DNA of 64,000 nt from Thermosynechococcaceae cyanobacterium YX3bin19 (lineage in GTDB: Bacteria > Cyanobacteriota > Cyanobacteriia > Thermosynechococcales > Thermosynechococcaceae), in contig JAUJON010000001.1 in the NCBI GenBank assembly GCA_030447595.1, positions 46,794 through 110,793 of the forward strand. Reading direction: 5' to 3'. The notes beneath the pieces are model-generated. The model saw only the letters and a list, made by a program, of their open reading frames with translations. It was not told where the DNA came from and did no database searches. Below are positions 1 through 10,598 of this stretch, in pieces (positions within the stretch are counted from its first letter, which is position 1; every line of letters begins with the position of its first letter). The translations under genes were made by a program, and so were the position numbers.

Positions 1-2358
1 CGGTTTAGTGAATTTCTCAGCTTGAGTTTTGCCCAACCCCACCCGAGGGTTTATCCTCAGCCGATCAGTGTCGCTGGCGAGAGATAACAGTTCGGTTCGC
101 CCGTTATCCAGAGTTAGCAATCTCTCAGAGACAGCATTTAGTGGCTGATACCCGGCGATTTCTCTACCAGAGTGCAGCAGGCATTAGGGCACAGGAGCCA
201 ACCAGACTTAGAACCAGCAACTCGCACAACCTGTACCCGCCCGTTCGGGGTTTCGGGGTCTGTATCCCTGAGCAGTCCCTGACAGATCTAGCTGGAATTG
301 GCCCTCGCAGTGGAGAGCGGCTTGCCAGGCTTGGCCTCTGTACTGTAAGAGACCTACTTTATTACTATCCCCGGGACCACATTGACTATGCGCGTCAGTT
401 CAGTATTCGGGACCTGGTGGCTGGAGAAACGGTTACTCTCGTAGCGACCGTACGTCGCTGCAACTGCTTCAGCAGCCCGCGCAATCCAAAGCTGACTATT
501 TTTGAGCTGGTACTCAAGGATTACACAGGTCAGATTAAACTCAGTCGCTTCTTTGCCGGTCACCGCTATCGGGGTCGCGGCTGGCAAGAGCAACAAAAGC
601 GCCTTTATCCCCCTGGAGCTGTAGTTGCTGCTTCTGGCCTCGTGAAGGAGAGTAAGCACGGCATCACCCTTGAAAACCCAGAACTGGAGGTTTTACAGCA
701 CTCAGGAGAGGCGATTGATTCCACAAAGGTAGGTCGGGTTGTCCCCATTTATTCCCTCACTGGGGGTTGAACCAAATGTAGTCCGGCGGGCGGTTATAGC
801 AGCACTGCCGGCTGTAGCCACCTCAGGAAGCCCTGCCGGTGTCCCTGCGCCAGCGGTATGCCGTGATTGAGATTTCCCAGGCGATCGCCCAGACCACTTT
901 CCACCGGACAGTCAAGCCTTAAACGCGGCGCGCCGTCGACTGGTATTTGATGAATTTTTCTACCTACAGTTAGGACTGCTGAAACGCCGCCAGCAGCAGC
1001 GGCAGTCTCAGTCTAGTGTCGTACTGGCACCCCAGGGACAGATGATTGATCGCTTCTACCAACTGCTGCCCTTTGCCCTTACCCAGGCGCAGCAGCGTGT
1101 CGTCAATGATATCCTCAGGGACCTCAACTCACCCGCTCCGATGAACCGGCTTGTCCAGGGGGATGTGGGCTCCGGGAAAACTGTCGTTGCGGTGATTGCG
1201 ATGATAGCGGCGATCCAGGCGGGCTACCAGGCAGCGCTCATGGCCCCAACAGAGGTGCTGGCAGAGCAGCACTATCGCAAGCTGGTGAGCTGGTTTAATC
1301 AACTACATTTGCCCGTAGAGCTGCTGACGGGTTCCACAAAAATTGCCAAACGCCGGCAAATTCACTCCCAATTACAAACTGGAGAACTGCCTATTTTAGT
1401 TGGCACCCATGCCCTGATTCAAGACACTGTAGAGTTTGCCCATCTTGGCTTGGTGGTGATTGATGAACAACACCGCTTTGGGGTGCAGCAGCGAGCTCGC
1501 CTGCAGCAGAAGGGAGAACACCCCCACGTCCTGACCATGACAGCGACACCGATTCCGCGAACGTTGGCCTTGACCCTCCATGGGGAACTGGATGTCAGTC
1601 AGATTGATGAGCTGCCCCCTGGACGCCGGCCGATTCAGACCACTATTTTGCAAAAAGGTGACCGTCCCCGTGCCTATGACATGATCCGTCGGGAGGTGTC
1701 TCAAGGCCGGCAGGTTTACGTGGTGTTACCACTAGTTGCTGAGTCAGAAAAACTGGACCTGCGATCGGCAATTGACGAGCATCAACGGCTGCAAGAAAGT
1801 GTGTTTCCCCAATTTAAGGTAGGGTTGCTCCACGGACGGATGACCTCAGCCGAAAAAGACGAGGCAATTAACTCATTCCGGGATGGCGAAGTCCAGATTT
1901 TGGTGTCCACCACTGTGGTCGAGGTTGGCGTAGATATTCCTAATGCAACCGTGATGCTAATTGAACATGCAGAACGCTTTGGCTTATCCCAACTGCACCA
2001 ACTGCGGGGGCGGGTCGGGCGGGGAGCCAGCCAGTCCTACTGCCTGCTGTTGAATAGTTCCCAGGCGGAAACAGCACGCCAGCGTCTGAAAGTCCTGGAG
2101 CAGTCTCAAGATGGCTTTTTTATTGCCGAAATGGACATGCGCTTTCGTGGTCCCGGCGAAGTGCTAGGCGTGCGCCAGTCAGGACTGCCGGATTTTGCCC
2201 TGGCCAGCTTGGTAGAAGATCAAGAAGTTTTGGAACTGGCACGGGAAGCAGCAGAAAAAGTCATGGCTAAAAACGAGACTCTGGAGCGCTGGCCTTTGAT
2301 CAAAGCAGAACTCCAATACCGCTACCAGCGGTTGATGGGCGGGGCGATTTTAACGTGA
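1..2358 (+). pseudogene. recG: ATP-dependent DNA helicase RecG, 5' truncated and frameshifted
   Basis: RecG is a monomeric superfamily 2 helicase that remodels stalled replication forks and Holliday junctions. The window opens inside the gene: frame 1 reads RFSEFLSLSFAQPHP, then the match moves to another frame near 40-60 (REITVRFARYPELAISQRQHL) and runs through the wedge/OB region to a stop at 770. Further shifts occur near 760 (at a G5 run), 825 and 905. A clean frame then runs to 2358 with Walker A GDVGSGKT, the DEQH box, TATPIP and the C-terminal QLRGRVGRG motif. All parts of the family are present in order, so only the frame is damaged and no domain is missing apart from the N-terminus off the window. 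This could be sequencing error or a real pseudogene; the conservation of every segment favours error. Confidence 0.9.
881..888. repeat. HIP1 octamer GCGATCGC (representative copy)
   Basis: The palindrome GCGATCGC occurs here within recG and again many times across the window, for example at 4011-4018 in panB and within rnhA, proS, polA and atpA. Such over-representation is the known HIP1 signature of many cyanobacterial genomes and supports the taxonomic reading. Individual copies have no assigned function. Confidence 0.8.
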
Positions 2359-2668
2359 TTCCTCAAAAGATTTTCGCTCCCTGGTATCAGAGGGCATTAT
2401 AGGAACAACTCTCTCAGCTTGTATTGTGCCCAGATTCCGCAAGCCCGCTGTAAGCAGTTGCTAATTTTCCAGCCTCAAATCAACAGGTAGTATCGACCAC
2501 AAGCTGAGCCTAACTCCTACTGGGCCAAGGGTGGACAAACACTCTTCTTCCTTAAGTTATCAGGAATGGCTTCGTGGTTCAAAAAATATGGATTTAAACA
2601 CAGGCTTAATAGCTAAGCTTGCTAGTAGACCCTCTACTGAAGCAGACACGGAGGCGTAGAAGGAAGCT
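2359..2668. other. Intergenic region with no recognisable gene
   Basis: These 310 nt between recG and the sulfotransferase-like gene hold no ORF with family resemblance, no tRNA-like arms and no strong terminator. The last bases contain GAAGGAAG just before the downstream ATG, a plausible ribosome binding site. Confidence 0.5.
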
Positions 2669-3337
2669 ATGACTATCAAGGTGATTGGTGCAGGTTATGG
2701 ACGCACAGGCACACTTTCGCTGAAATCAGCCCTGGAAACGTTGGGGTTTGGGAAGTGCTACCACATGATTGAGTTGCTGCAAAACCCTGGTGGGGTCGAA
2801 TTCTGGGAAGCCGCTAGCCAAGGAAAACCCATCAACTGGAAAGCTCTGTTCCAGGGTTACCAGGCCATTGTTGATTTTCCCGGCTGTTCTTTTTATCAGG
2901 ACCTGATGCAGTACTATCCCGATGCCAAGGTCGTGTTGACAGTGCGGGACCCGCAGGCATGGTACGAGAGTTCGTTGAACACAATTTATAAAGCAGGTCC
3001 TCAAGGGATTCAGAAGTTGCTGATAACCTTGCAGCTTCCGTTTTCAGCAAAGCTCAGGCGAGTTATGCGCGTCTTCCGCCTAGCCGACCAGGTGTATTGG
3101 CGGGGTGAGTTCCAAGGCAGGTTCCAGGACAAGGAATACGCAATTGAATGCTTTCAGCAGCACATTGAAGAAGTCAAGCGGGTTGTGCCTGTAGAGCAGC
3201 TCTTGGTGTATGAGGTGAAGGAGGGATGGGAACCGTTGTGTGGCTTCCTTGATGTGCCCGCTCCCCTAGGTGAGCCGTTTCCCCGCCTCAATGAGCGAGA
3301 GACCTTCGGTCAGATGCCACAACAGCTGATGCAATAA
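2669..3337 (+). CDS. Sulfotransferase family protein (Sulfotransfer_4-like)
   Basis: This 222-residue cytoplasmic protein starts with the nucleotide-binding P-loop of PAPS-dependent sulfotransferases, GAGYGRTGTLSLKSAL (about residues 7-22). The motif VVLTVRDPQAWYES (about 90-103) fits the second, 3'-phosphate-binding element. This combination is typical of the short bacterial sulfotransferase group that also has eukaryotic members. The substrate cannot be inferred. The ATG is preceded by GAAGGAAG. The gene stands alone between recG and panB with long flanking gaps, so it is probably monocistronic. The reading frame is clean and of normal family length. Confidence 0.75.
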   Translation: MTIKVIGAGYGRTGTLSLKSALETLGFGKCYHMIELLQNPGGVEFWEAASQGKPINWKALFQGYQAIVDFPGCSFYQDLMQYYPDAKVVLTVRDPQAWYESSLNTIYKAGPQGIQKLLITLQLPFSAKLRRVMRVFRLADQVYWRGEFQGRFQDKEYAIECFQQHIEEVKRVVPVEQLLVYEVKEGWEPLCGFLDVPAPLGEPFPRLNERETFGQMPQQLMQ

Positions 3338-3506
3338 ACCAATGCTGCAATCAACATTAAGAATCTCGCTGTAGAGCATTCAGTGAGTAAAGCTTGTGGG
3401 GTCCGATGCAATAACTTTGATAGAGCAGTGAGGCAGGTAGGCTCTTATCTGCTTAGATCTGAGACGGTAAGCTACTCTTGTTTTTATGGATATCTAAATC
3501 TACCTC

Positions 3507-4298
3507 ATGGCAGTAACAGTTCAGCAACTCCTGCAACACAAGCAGCAAGGTCGGCCCATTGTTGCCCTGACTGCCTGGGATTATGCTTTGGCTCAAGTAG
3601 TCGATCAGGCTGGCGTTGACATTGTGCTGGTTGGAGACTCCCTGGCAATGGTAGCTCTGGGGTATGAAACCACTCTGCCGGTAAACTTGGATGAGATGCT
3701 GCATCACGCTAGGGCAGTGCGGCGAGGAGTGCAGCACGCTTTAGTAGTCTGCGACCTGCCATTTTTAAGTTACCAGGAAAGCTTTCAACAGGCATTGCAC
3801 TCTGCAGGCCGGGTGCTCAAGGAAACAGGAGCCCAGGCCGTTAAGTTAGAAGGGGGCTATCCGGCAATGGCGGAAATTGTCAGCCGTCTGGTGCAAACGG
3901 GAATCCCCGTCATGGGCCATGTGGGTCTAACGCCCCAGGCTGTGCATCAACTAGGGGGATATCGCAAGCAGGGAAAATCATCCGAAACAGCAGAGAAAAT
4001 TATCGCTGAGGCGATCGCCTTGGAGCAGGCAGGAGCATTTGCGATCGTTCTGGAGCACATTCCCGCAGAGTTAGCCTTACAGATCACGCAAAAACTGAAT
4101 ATTCCGACAATTGGAATTGGTGCGGGACCCCACTGTGATGGTCAAGTGTTGGTCACGGCTGACTTACTGGGGCTTTCTCAGTGGCAGCCACCCTTTGCTA
4201 AGTCCTACACCAACCTCCGGCAGGAGATTACCCAGGCGGTGCAGCAATTTAGCGCGGAAGTGCGAGGCCACCAGTTTCCTGATCCAGGAGTAAAATAG
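3507..4298 (+). CDS. panB: 3-methyl-2-oxobutanoate hydroxymethyltransferase
   Basis: PanB transfers a hydroxymethyl group from 5,10-methylene-tetrahydrofolate to alpha-ketoisovalerate, giving ketopantoate, the first committed step of pantothenate and CoA synthesis. The 263-residue protein is full length and shows the family landmarks: [12 protein letters not shown] near the start, the metal-binding [10 protein letters not shown], the segment VKLEGG, and the C-terminal [18 protein letters not shown] containing conserved glycines. It is a TIM-barrel cytoplasmic enzyme. No other pan gene is adjacent, so it appears to be a single-gene unit. Confidence 0.95.
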   Translation: MAVTVQQLLQHKQQGRPIVALTAWDYALAQVVDQAGVDIVLVGDSLAMVALGYETTLPVNLDEMLHHARAVRRGVQHALVVCDLPFLSYQESFQQALHSAGRVLKETGAQAVKLEGGYPAMAEIVSRLVQTGIPVMGHVGLTPQAVHQLGGYRKQGKSSETAEKIIAEAIALEQAGAFAIVLEHIPAELALQITQKLNIPTIGIGAGPHCDGQVLVTADLLGLSQWQPPFAKSYTNLRQEITQAVQQFSAEVRGHQFPDPGVK

Positions 4299-4550
4299 CG
4301 TTTCAGGAACACTAGTCACACCTGCATAGGTAGGGAGATTGGCACTCGCCCACCCATCAAGGAGTTGAGACTGAATTCTCGGTCATGCTGTTCTAACCAC
4401 TTACCTTTGAAGCGTCACGCTGTGAGGTCAAAGCCTGAAATTTTGCAATTGTCGCTTGGATGGCGAGGCGGAGGGAGGAGCGATCGCGGAGCCAGTGATC
4501 AACCCCGGTAGACAGTTTAGATTAAATAACAGCGCCAATTCCCATCCCCA

Positions 4551-4928
4551 ATGCAGTATCCTCTAGAAACCCTTCAACGGGCAAAGCAAGCCATACGCTG
4601 TAGCCCCTTCCAGATGCACCTATTTGCAACTATGCGATTCAAAAGTGTTGCTCTACAGGAAATTTCTGGCCAAACAGGGGTGCAGAAACAGTACACCCAG
4701 CGTTCAATCTCTGAGCTGGTTGCTGAAAATACGCTACTTTGGCTCATTCAAGTTGGAGTTCTCCGTCGGGAAGTGGATGGGCAAGGACTGACTGACAGCT
4801 TTCGCCTCACCCCCTTGGGCCGCCAGTTGATGGATCAATGGCAAGACCAGCAGAATACTTGGGCTCCCCCTTCTTTGAAAGATCGCCTGCAAAACGGCTG
4901 TCGTCGCTGGCTGCGGCTCCCCGGATAA
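4551..4928 (+). CDS. Small cyanobacterial protein, Npun_F0494-like
   Basis: A 125-residue soluble protein resembling the cyanobacteria-restricted family labelled Npun_F0494, from memory of the pattern PLETLQRAKQAIRCSPF, LLWLIQVGVLRREVDGQG and TDSFRLTPLG. The central part looks like a small helical, possibly winged-helix fold, but no catalytic residues are evident and the function is unknown. Its TAA stop (4926-4928) is followed directly by the cobQ ATG, so the two genes are almost certainly co-transcribed and translationally coupled. A link to cobalamin synthesis is possible from this position only. Confidence 0.7.
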   Translation: MQYPLETLQRAKQAIRCSPFQMHLFATMRFKSVALQEISGQTGVQKQYTQRSISELVAENTLLWLIQVGVLRREVDGQGLTDSFRLTPLGRQLMDQWQDQQNTWAPPSLKDRLQNGCRRWLRLPG

Positions 4929-6368
4929 ATGACAAACGCTTTAATGGTCGTAGGAACCACCTCCCATGCTGGGAAATCTCTGCTGACGGCGGCGATCTGT
5001 CGCATCTTGGCCCGTCAGGGTTGGCGGGTTGCGCCATTTAAAGGGCAAAATATGGCCTTGAATGCCTACGTCACGGCCCGTGGCGATGAAATGGGTCATG
5101 CTCAGGCAGTACAAGCCTGGGCTGCCGGGGTGGAGCCAGTGGTAGACATGAACCCGATTTTGCTAAAGCCTCAGGGAGACATGACCTCCCAAGTGATTCT
5201 GAACGGTAAAGCTGTGGGCAAGGTGGGTGCTGCTGATTACTACAAACAGTACTTTGATGTCGGCTGGCAAGCAATTCAAGCGGCACTACAGCGTTTGAGC
5301 CAGGACTTTGACTGGATTGTCTGTGAGGGTGCGGGCAGTCCCGCAGAGATCAACCTCAAGCATCGGGACTTGACAAATATGCGTGTAGCAAAATACTTGA
5401 ATGCTCCCACTCTCCTGGTAGTCGATATTGATCGAGGCGGGGCTTTTGCCCACGTGGTGGGTACCCTGGAACTCCTGGATCCTGAGGAACGAGCTTTAAT
5501 TCGAGGTGTAATTATTAATAAGTTCCGGGGCCAGCGATCGCTGCTTCAACCTGGCATTACCTGGTTAGAAGAACGTACTGGCATTCCAGTGGTGGGTGTT
5601 ATCCCCTGGCTAGAGCATGCCTTTCCCGCCGAAGACTCCCTGGATTTGTTTGACCGTCGGTCCAATGCCAAGGGGGACCTTAACATTGCGGTGATCCGCC
5701 TGCCCCGAATTGCTAACTTCACAGATTTTGATCCCCTAGAAGCTGAGGCCACAGTCAATCTTCGCTACCTCAGTCCTCACCAATCCCTTGGTGAACCTGA
5801 TGCCGTGATTATTCCCGGTTCTAAGACAACGCCTGCCGATTTGGTAACACTGCAGGCCACGGGCATGGCCACGCAGCTACAGAACTACGCAGCAGCAGGT
5901 GGCACGATTATCGGCATCTGCGGTGGCTTGCAAATGCTAGGGCAGACTGTGAGTGATCCAGAGGGGCTAGAAGGGACAGCCGGAGAGTACAGCGGTCTTG
6001 GCCTTCTACCTTTAGAAACGGTGATTACCCCTGAGAAAGTTACCCGTCAACGGCAGGCGATCGCCCTGTATCCCCAAAAACTCTTGGTAACTGGCTATGA
6101 AATCCATCAGGGCCGGACCACGATACTCGAAAACCTCCCGCCCCTTTTTGAGGATCCGAGCCTCGGCATTGCCAGCCGTAACCAATCTGTCTGGGGCACC
6201 TATCTTCATGGACTCTTTGATAACGGTGCTTGGCGGCGAACTTGGCTCAATCAACTGCGGCAGCGGCAAGGCCTGAAGCCTTTACCAATAGACATTGCCA
6301 ACTACCCAGAGCAGCGCTCAATATTGCTAGATGCGGTAACAGATGTCGTTGCCGCCCATCTGGACTGA
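4929..6368 (+). CDS. cobQ: Cobyric acid synthase CobQ
   Basis: CobQ uses glutamine and ATP to amidate four carboxyl groups of adenosylcobyrinic acid a,c-diamide in cobalamin (or pseudocobalamin) synthesis. The 479-residue protein has the N-terminal P-loop-like ATPase domain beginning MVVGTTSHAGKSLLTAAICR, with the characteristic PFKGQNMALNAYVT. The C-terminal class I glutamine amidotransferase domain has the nucleophile in IIGICGGLQMLGQ (about residues 324-336) and the late histidine in GTYLHGLFDN. Length and motifs are typical of a functional enzyme. It begins on the base after the stop of the upstream small gene. Confidence 0.95.
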   Translation: MTNALMVVGTTSHAGKSLLTAAICRILARQGWRVAPFKGQNMALNAYVTARGDEMGHAQAVQAWAAGVEPVVDMNPILLKPQGDMTSQVILNGKAVGKVGAADYYKQYFDVGWQAIQAALQRLSQDFDWIVCEGAGSPAEINLKHRDLTNMRVAKYLNAPTLLVVDIDRGGAFAHVVGTLELLDPEERALIRGVIINKFRGQRSLLQPGITWLEERTGIPVVGVIPWLEHAFPAEDSLDLFDRRSNAKGDLNIAVIRLPRIANFTDFDPLEAEATVNLRYLSPHQSLGEPDAVIIPGSKTTPADLVTLQATGMATQLQNYAAAGGTIIGICGGLQMLGQTVSDPEGLEGTAGEYSGLGLLPLETVITPEKVTRQRQAIALYPQKLLVTGYEIHQGRTTILENLPPLFEDPSLGIASRNQSVWGTYLHGLFDNGAWRRTWLNQLRQRQGLKPLPIDIANYPEQRSILLDAVTDVVAAHLD

Positions 6369-6658
6369 ATTCCCCTCATGAAAGCTGCCAAACCTAGCCT
6401 CATGGTCTAGAACCTACTCCAATACCTCAAACGAGTGAGCTAAAATCGCAGGTCAAGCCTCTGTGTCCGGACTGTCTTTGTTGCTTAACGATCCAGCTCA
6501 CCAGACAACTCAAAACTTTTGGACATCGCCTATTCGTTGGCTAGCTGTTCCCCACTCACAACATCCAGGGTCGAGCTGTAGTGTACCATCGGGGAAACCG
6601 CTGTAGAGTTAATTCTGGCGGTAACTGCAACCTACTTGCTAAGACGAGGAAGAGTCCC

Positions 6659-7177
6659 TTGACGAATGAAGCTTCATCAGTAGTCACTGTTTATACGGAC
6701 GGTGGGTGTATCGGCAATCCAGGGCCGGGCGGTTGGGCGGCTATTTTGCAATTTGGCCCTCATTGTCGAGAAATTAGTGGCCGGTTTCGCGAAACGACCA
6801 ATAACCGCATGGAACTGCAGGCAGCGATCGCCGCCTTAGAGAGTTTGCAGCGTCCCTGCCAGGTGAAGCTCTATACCGATAGTACCTATGTACGAAACGG
6901 TATCACGCAATGGGTCCAGACTTGGCAACGGAACGGCTGGCGGACCGCAGGCCGGAAACCTGTCAAAAATAAGGACTTGTGGCAGCGCTTGCTCGTCGCG
7001 ATCGCACGGCACCAGCCTGCTGGCGGTATAACCTGGATCTGGGTTAAAGGCCACGCCGGCCATCAATACAATGAAGCGGTGGACCGACTGGCGAATCAGG
7101 CAGCCCGCAGCGTCACCCCCGCAGATCCGCTGGATCGAGTCGGCTCTGAGTTCGGCACCACAACCAGTGTCGGCTAA
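6659..7177 (+). CDS. rnhA: Ribonuclease HI
   Basis: RNase HI cleaves the RNA strand of RNA-DNA hybrids, for example at R-loops and Okazaki primers. The four acidic catalytic residues are visible in [28 protein letters not shown] and NEAVDRLAN, together with the basic-protrusion region [12 protein letters not shown]. The open frame extends back to 6581, but residues before [11 protein letters not shown] do not look like the family. I chose the TTG at 6659 because GAGGAAGAG lies about 8 nt upstream and gives a 172-residue protein of normal size. About 30 residues trail the last acidic motif, a common variable tail. Confidence 0.9.
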   Translation: MTNEASSVVTVYTDGGCIGNPGPGGWAAILQFGPHCREISGRFRETTNNRMELQAAIAALESLQRPCQVKLYTDSTYVRNGITQWVQTWQRNGWRTAGRKPVKNKDLWQRLLVAIARHQPAGGITWIWVKGHAGHQYNEAVDRLANQAARSVTPADPLDRVGSEFGTTTSVG

Positions 7178-7305
7178 CGCAATGCTTCATCTTTGGCTAC
7201 CGAGATTTCTAATAATCCATTTTTTGCTGTGTCTGTGAAGTTATCAGCGCCGGGTGTCCTAGACTCAGAAAGGACGATTATCTGGCGCTGCAAGGGAGCA
7301 AGCCT

Positions 7306-9111
7306 ATGCGACTCACTCAAATGCTCTTTGTCACACTGCGGGAAAACCCGGTGGAAGCGGAAATTCCTAGCCATAAATTACTATTGCGGGCTGGCTACAT
7401 TCGCCGCATTGGTAGCGGGATTTATGTCTACCTACCTCTGATGTGGCGGGTGCTGCAAAAAGTCTCCCAGATTGTCCGGGAAGAAATGAATGCAACCGGG
7501 GCCCAAGAGTGTTTATTACCGCAGCTGCAGCCTGCAGAACTATGGCAAGAATCCGGACGCTGGCATACCTATACTCAAGCGGAGGGCATTATGTTTGCGC
7601 TCCAGGATCGCCAGGAGCGTAAACTCGGACTGGGGCCCACTCATGAGGAAGTGATCACCGCGATCGCCCGCGACATGCTCCGCTCTTACCGCCAGTTACC
7701 CCTCCAGCTTTACCAAATCCAAAGCAAGTTCCGCGACGAGATCCGGCCCCGATTTGGTCTGCTGCGGGGACGAGAATTCATTATGAAGGATGGTTACTCC
7801 TTTCATAGCGATATTGAAAGTCTGCAGCAAACCTATGCCCGGATGCACCAAGCCTACAGCAATATCCTGCAGCGGTGCGGTTTGGCCTTTCGCTCAGTCC
7901 AGGCTGATCCAGGTGCCATTGGCGGAGCGGGTTCAGAGGAGTTTATGGTCCTGGCTGAGGCTGGGGAAGATGAGGTGCTCTACAGCGAGGATGGACAGTA
8001 CGCCGCCAACGTTGAAAAAGCAATTTCTCTCGCTTCACCCCCGCAGCCATCGCCCTTTACTACCTATGAAAGGCGGGCAACGCCGGGAACAGAAACCATC
8101 GAGCAGGTCTGTCAACTGCTGCAGTGCTCCCCGACCCAGGTGGTCAAAAATGTGCTTTACCAGGCTAGATACGACAGCGGCGTGATGGTGTTGGTACTCG
8201 TCAGTATCCGGGGTGATCAAGATATCAATGAGGTGAAGCTGCAAAATGAGCTGATGCAGTTAGCAGCACAGTACGGCAGCAAAACAATCTTGACCTTAGA
8301 AATTCCAGACGCCAAAGCCCAGCAGCTTTGGGCAACGAAGCCCCTGCCTCTAGGCTATATGGCTCCTGATATCGAAAATGACTACATCAAACCCGCTAAA
8401 AACCTGTCTCTAGAGTTCTTGCGGTTGGTAGACAAGACGGCTGTTGATCTGCAGCATTATGTCACGGGTGCCAACGAAGTCGGCTACCATGTCGTCGGGG
8501 CTAACTGGGGTGATCCTTTTCGCTTGCCCGAGCGCGTTGTGGATATCCGCAAAGCGAAGCCCGGCGATCGCGCTGTGCATGACGAAACCCAACGCCTTCA
8601 GAGCGCCAGGGGCATTGAAATTGGGCACATCTTTCAGTTAGGGACAAAGTATTCCCAGGCTATGGGAGCGACCTATACGAATGAGCAGGGTGAGGAGGTA
8701 CCACTGGTAATGGGCTGTTACGGTGTTGGCGTATCCCGCCTAGCCCAGGCTGCAGTGGAGCAGTCCTACGATAAAAATGGCATCATTTGGCCCTTGGCGA
8801 TCGCCCCCTACCAGGCAATTATCACCATTCCCAATGTGGCTGACTCTGCCCAGGTGAGTGCTGGCGAGAAACTGTACACAGAACTGAACCAAGCCGGGAT
8901 TGAAACCTTACTAGACGACCGCAATGAACGGGCCGGGGTTAAGTTTAAAGATGCGGACTTGATCGGCATCCCCTACCGGATTGTTACCGGGCGATCGCTA
9001 AGCGTTGGCAAAGTTGAAGTCGTATCACGAGCTAGCGGACAGTCTCAGGAACTGCTTTTAGAGGAAGTAGCATCCACCCTGAAGCAGTGGATTGAGCAAG
9101 CCCTTGCCTGA
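7306..9111 (+). CDS. proS: Prolyl-tRNA synthetase
   Basis: A class II aminoacyl-tRNA synthetase that charges tRNA-Pro. The 601-residue protein has the bacterial architecture: motif 1 near residues 30-90, motif 2 in [21 protein letters not shown], an inserted editing (INS/YbaK-like) domain from about 230 to 390 that hydrolyses Ala-tRNA-Pro, motif 3 around [15 protein letters not shown], and the C-terminal anticodon-binding domain with [19 protein letters not shown]. The reading frame is intact. The ATG at 7306 follows AAGGGAGCAAGCCT, with the purine-rich element about 8 nt upstream. Confidence 0.96.
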   Translation: MRLTQMLFVTLRENPVEAEIPSHKLLLRAGYIRRIGSGIYVYLPLMWRVLQKVSQIVREEMNATGAQECLLPQLQPAELWQESGRWHTYTQAEGIMFALQDRQERKLGLGPTHEEVITAIARDMLRSYRQLPLQLYQIQSKFRDEIRPRFGLLRGREFIMKDGYSFHSDIESLQQTYARMHQAYSNILQRCGLAFRSVQADPGAIGGAGSEEFMVLAEAGEDEVLYSEDGQYAANVEKAISLASPPQPSPFTTYERRATPGTETIEQVCQLLQCSPTQVVKNVLYQARYDSGVMVLVLVSIRGDQDINEVKLQNELMQLAAQYGSKTILTLEIPDAKAQQLWATKPLPLGYMAPDIENDYIKPAKNLSLEFLRLVDKTAVDLQHYVTGANEVGYHVVGANWGDPFRLPERVVDIRKAKPGDRAVHDETQRLQSARGIEIGHIFQLGTKYSQAMGATYTNEQGEEVPLVMGCYGVGVSRLAQAAVEQSYDKNGIIWPLAIAPYQAIITIPNVADSAQVSAGEKLYTELNQAGIETLLDDRNERAGVKFKDADLIGIPYRIVTGRSLSVGKVEVVSRASGQSQELLLEEVASTLKQWIEQALA

Positions 9112-9131
9112 GGCACCTGCTGTAGCCGCCA

Positions 9132-9200
9132 ACGAGCTGGGTCCTGCTAAGAACCTCCCGTTTCATATCCTGTACAACACGCTAGCAGCACCCAGCTCGT
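9132..9200. repeat. Long imperfect inverted repeat after proS
   Basis: ACGAGCTGGGT (9132-9142) is perfectly complementary to ACCCAGCTCGT (9190-9200). Inside it, CTGCTA (9144-9149) pairs with TAGCAG (9183-9188), with a single symmetric C-C mismatch between the two helices. The stem is 17 bp plus the mismatch and closes a 33-nt loop. No T-run follows, so a canonical intrinsic terminator is unlikely. It could be a processed RNA structure, a factor-dependent terminator aid or a dispersed palindromic element. Confidence 0.75.
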
Positions 9201-9365
9201 ACAATTGAGATAATTTCTGGTGTCAGGTAATGAGGCATGTATTGCTTACACCCTTTTCTAAGTGACATTTGACTGACGGTTTTGAAAGAATAGCCCGTTG
9301 CCAACGTAGTGAACAAGAGAGTTCCTCACACCCTTTGTTCCAGCCTTTAATCTAGGATTTCGGTC

Positions 9366-10041
9366 ATGAAACAACAATCCGATCGCAGCATCCCCCTCAG
9401 TGTCGTCACTCAGTAAAGATCTCAACAGCGTAGAGGAGGGCAAGAGCGCTTCGAGAGTTGGAGCTTTCGCTGGGTTTCTCGGCGCTGATTTTAGCGGTAG
9501 GTGGTGCCACTGCCTGGTGGACCTTAACCAGCACCCAACCGAATCCCTCCGCAACACCGCCAGTGGCTCAATCAACCGCCTCTAGCTCCCCCGCTCCAGC
9601 TACCGGGGAAAAGGTCGAAATTTACTGGCTTCAGCCGAATAATGCTGAGATCAAGCTTGCCCCGATGGTGATCGCGCTTGATCCAGCAAACTCCTCTCCT
9701 AGTGCAATTTTAGAAGCTGCAACTGAACAATTGTTAGCAGGTCCCACAGACCCAGCTGTAACCACGACTATCCCTCAAGGTACAAAGCTGAACTCCTTGG
9801 AGGTTAAGCCAGATGGCGTTCACGTAGATCTATCAAAAGAATTTACGGAGAGGGTGGTGGGAGTGCCTCAATGCAGGGGCGAGTTGCTCAAGTTCTTTAT
9901 ACAGCAACGAGTTTAGAGCCAGGGGCAAAAGTCTGGCTGGCAGTAGACGGACAGCTGCTAGAGACTTTAGGTGGTGAAGGATTACTACTTGAGCAGCCAA
10001 TGACGCGACAAAACTTTAAGGAGAATTTCTCACTCAGCTAG
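9366..10041 (+). pseudogene. GerMN-domain envelope protein, frameshifted
   Basis: The reading frames join to give a membrane-anchored protein: an N-terminal hydrophobic segment (LGFSALILAVGGATAWWTL), a Ser/Pro/Ala-rich linker, then a GerMN-type domain with ILEAATEQLLAGPTDPAVTT and GVHVDLSKEF, ending QPMTRQNFKENF. Frames shift between the ATG at 9366 and about 9450, and again near 9852-9870. The second part then reads MQGRVAQVLYTATSLEPGAKVWL to the stop at 10039-10041. GerMN domains occur in spore-germination and lipoprotein contexts and in many cyanobacterial envelope proteins of unknown role. The 3' end overlaps the convergent ArsR gene by 12 nt. Confidence 0.75.
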
Positions 10042-10401
10042 GCTACTTCCTGCTATCAACAGGACTGAGATGGGGAGGGAATGGGGACGTTGTTCCTGAT
10101 CAGCGAGATTTAGATGCTGATAAACCATGCTACAGAGCTCAAAAATTAGGTCGTCTTCAACGCTGTAGTAAGCTGAAGTGCCTTGCCGGCGACAACTCAA
10201 AATCCCTGCCTGTAGCATTAATTTTAAGTGTTTAGAAACATTTGCCTGGCTCGTTTCACTGGCTTCTACAAGATCCTGTACACGTTTCTCACCATCTCGC
10301 AATAAATCTAACAGCTGCAGACGCATGGGTTGACCCAAAATGCTGAAGTACTCGGCCAGTTGCGGCATAGGTTCTTGAGACACGGGCTTAGCTGACTCCA
10401 T
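10030..10401 (-). CDS. ArsR-family winged-helix transcriptional regulator
   Basis: A 123-residue protein with the ArsR/SmtB helix-turn-helix core: LAEYFSILGQPMRLQLLDLLRDGEKRVQDLVEA (about residues 15-47), the recognition helix SQANVSKHLKLM and the wing AGILSCRRQGTSAYYSVED. The classic metal-sensing ELCVCD motif of the alpha-3 helix is absent, so it is probably not an ArsR-type metal thiolate sensor; the ligand is unknown. It runs convergent to the GerMN gene, overlapping its 3' end by 12 nt. No obvious target operator was found. Confidence 0.88.
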   Translation of the reverse strand: MESAKPVSQEPMPQLAEYFSILGQPMRLQLLDLLRDGEKRVQDLVEASETSQANVSKHLKLMLQAGILSCRRQGTSAYYSVEDDLIFELCSMVYQHLNLADQEQRPHSLPISVLLIAGSSLAE

Positions 10402-10598
10402 CAGGCTCTAATGACTAAACAACAGCTTCCCCCGTATAGTTATGCAGATTCTAGAGATAGTATTAGCGTTAAATCTTTGACATCTCTCGAAATAGAGACC
10501 CAAAATCCTACAGCAGCTATTCCCTTGCGTGAATCATATTTCCAACAACTTTTCCTAGTAAAACCTTACCTGAGATGATCCTAGCCTGTAATTACCGT

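Noticed and set aside
1..2358. Programmed ribosomal frameshifting in recG
   Set aside because: Several shifts in different places, without slippery heptamers or downstream structures, and similar lesions in many unrelated genes.
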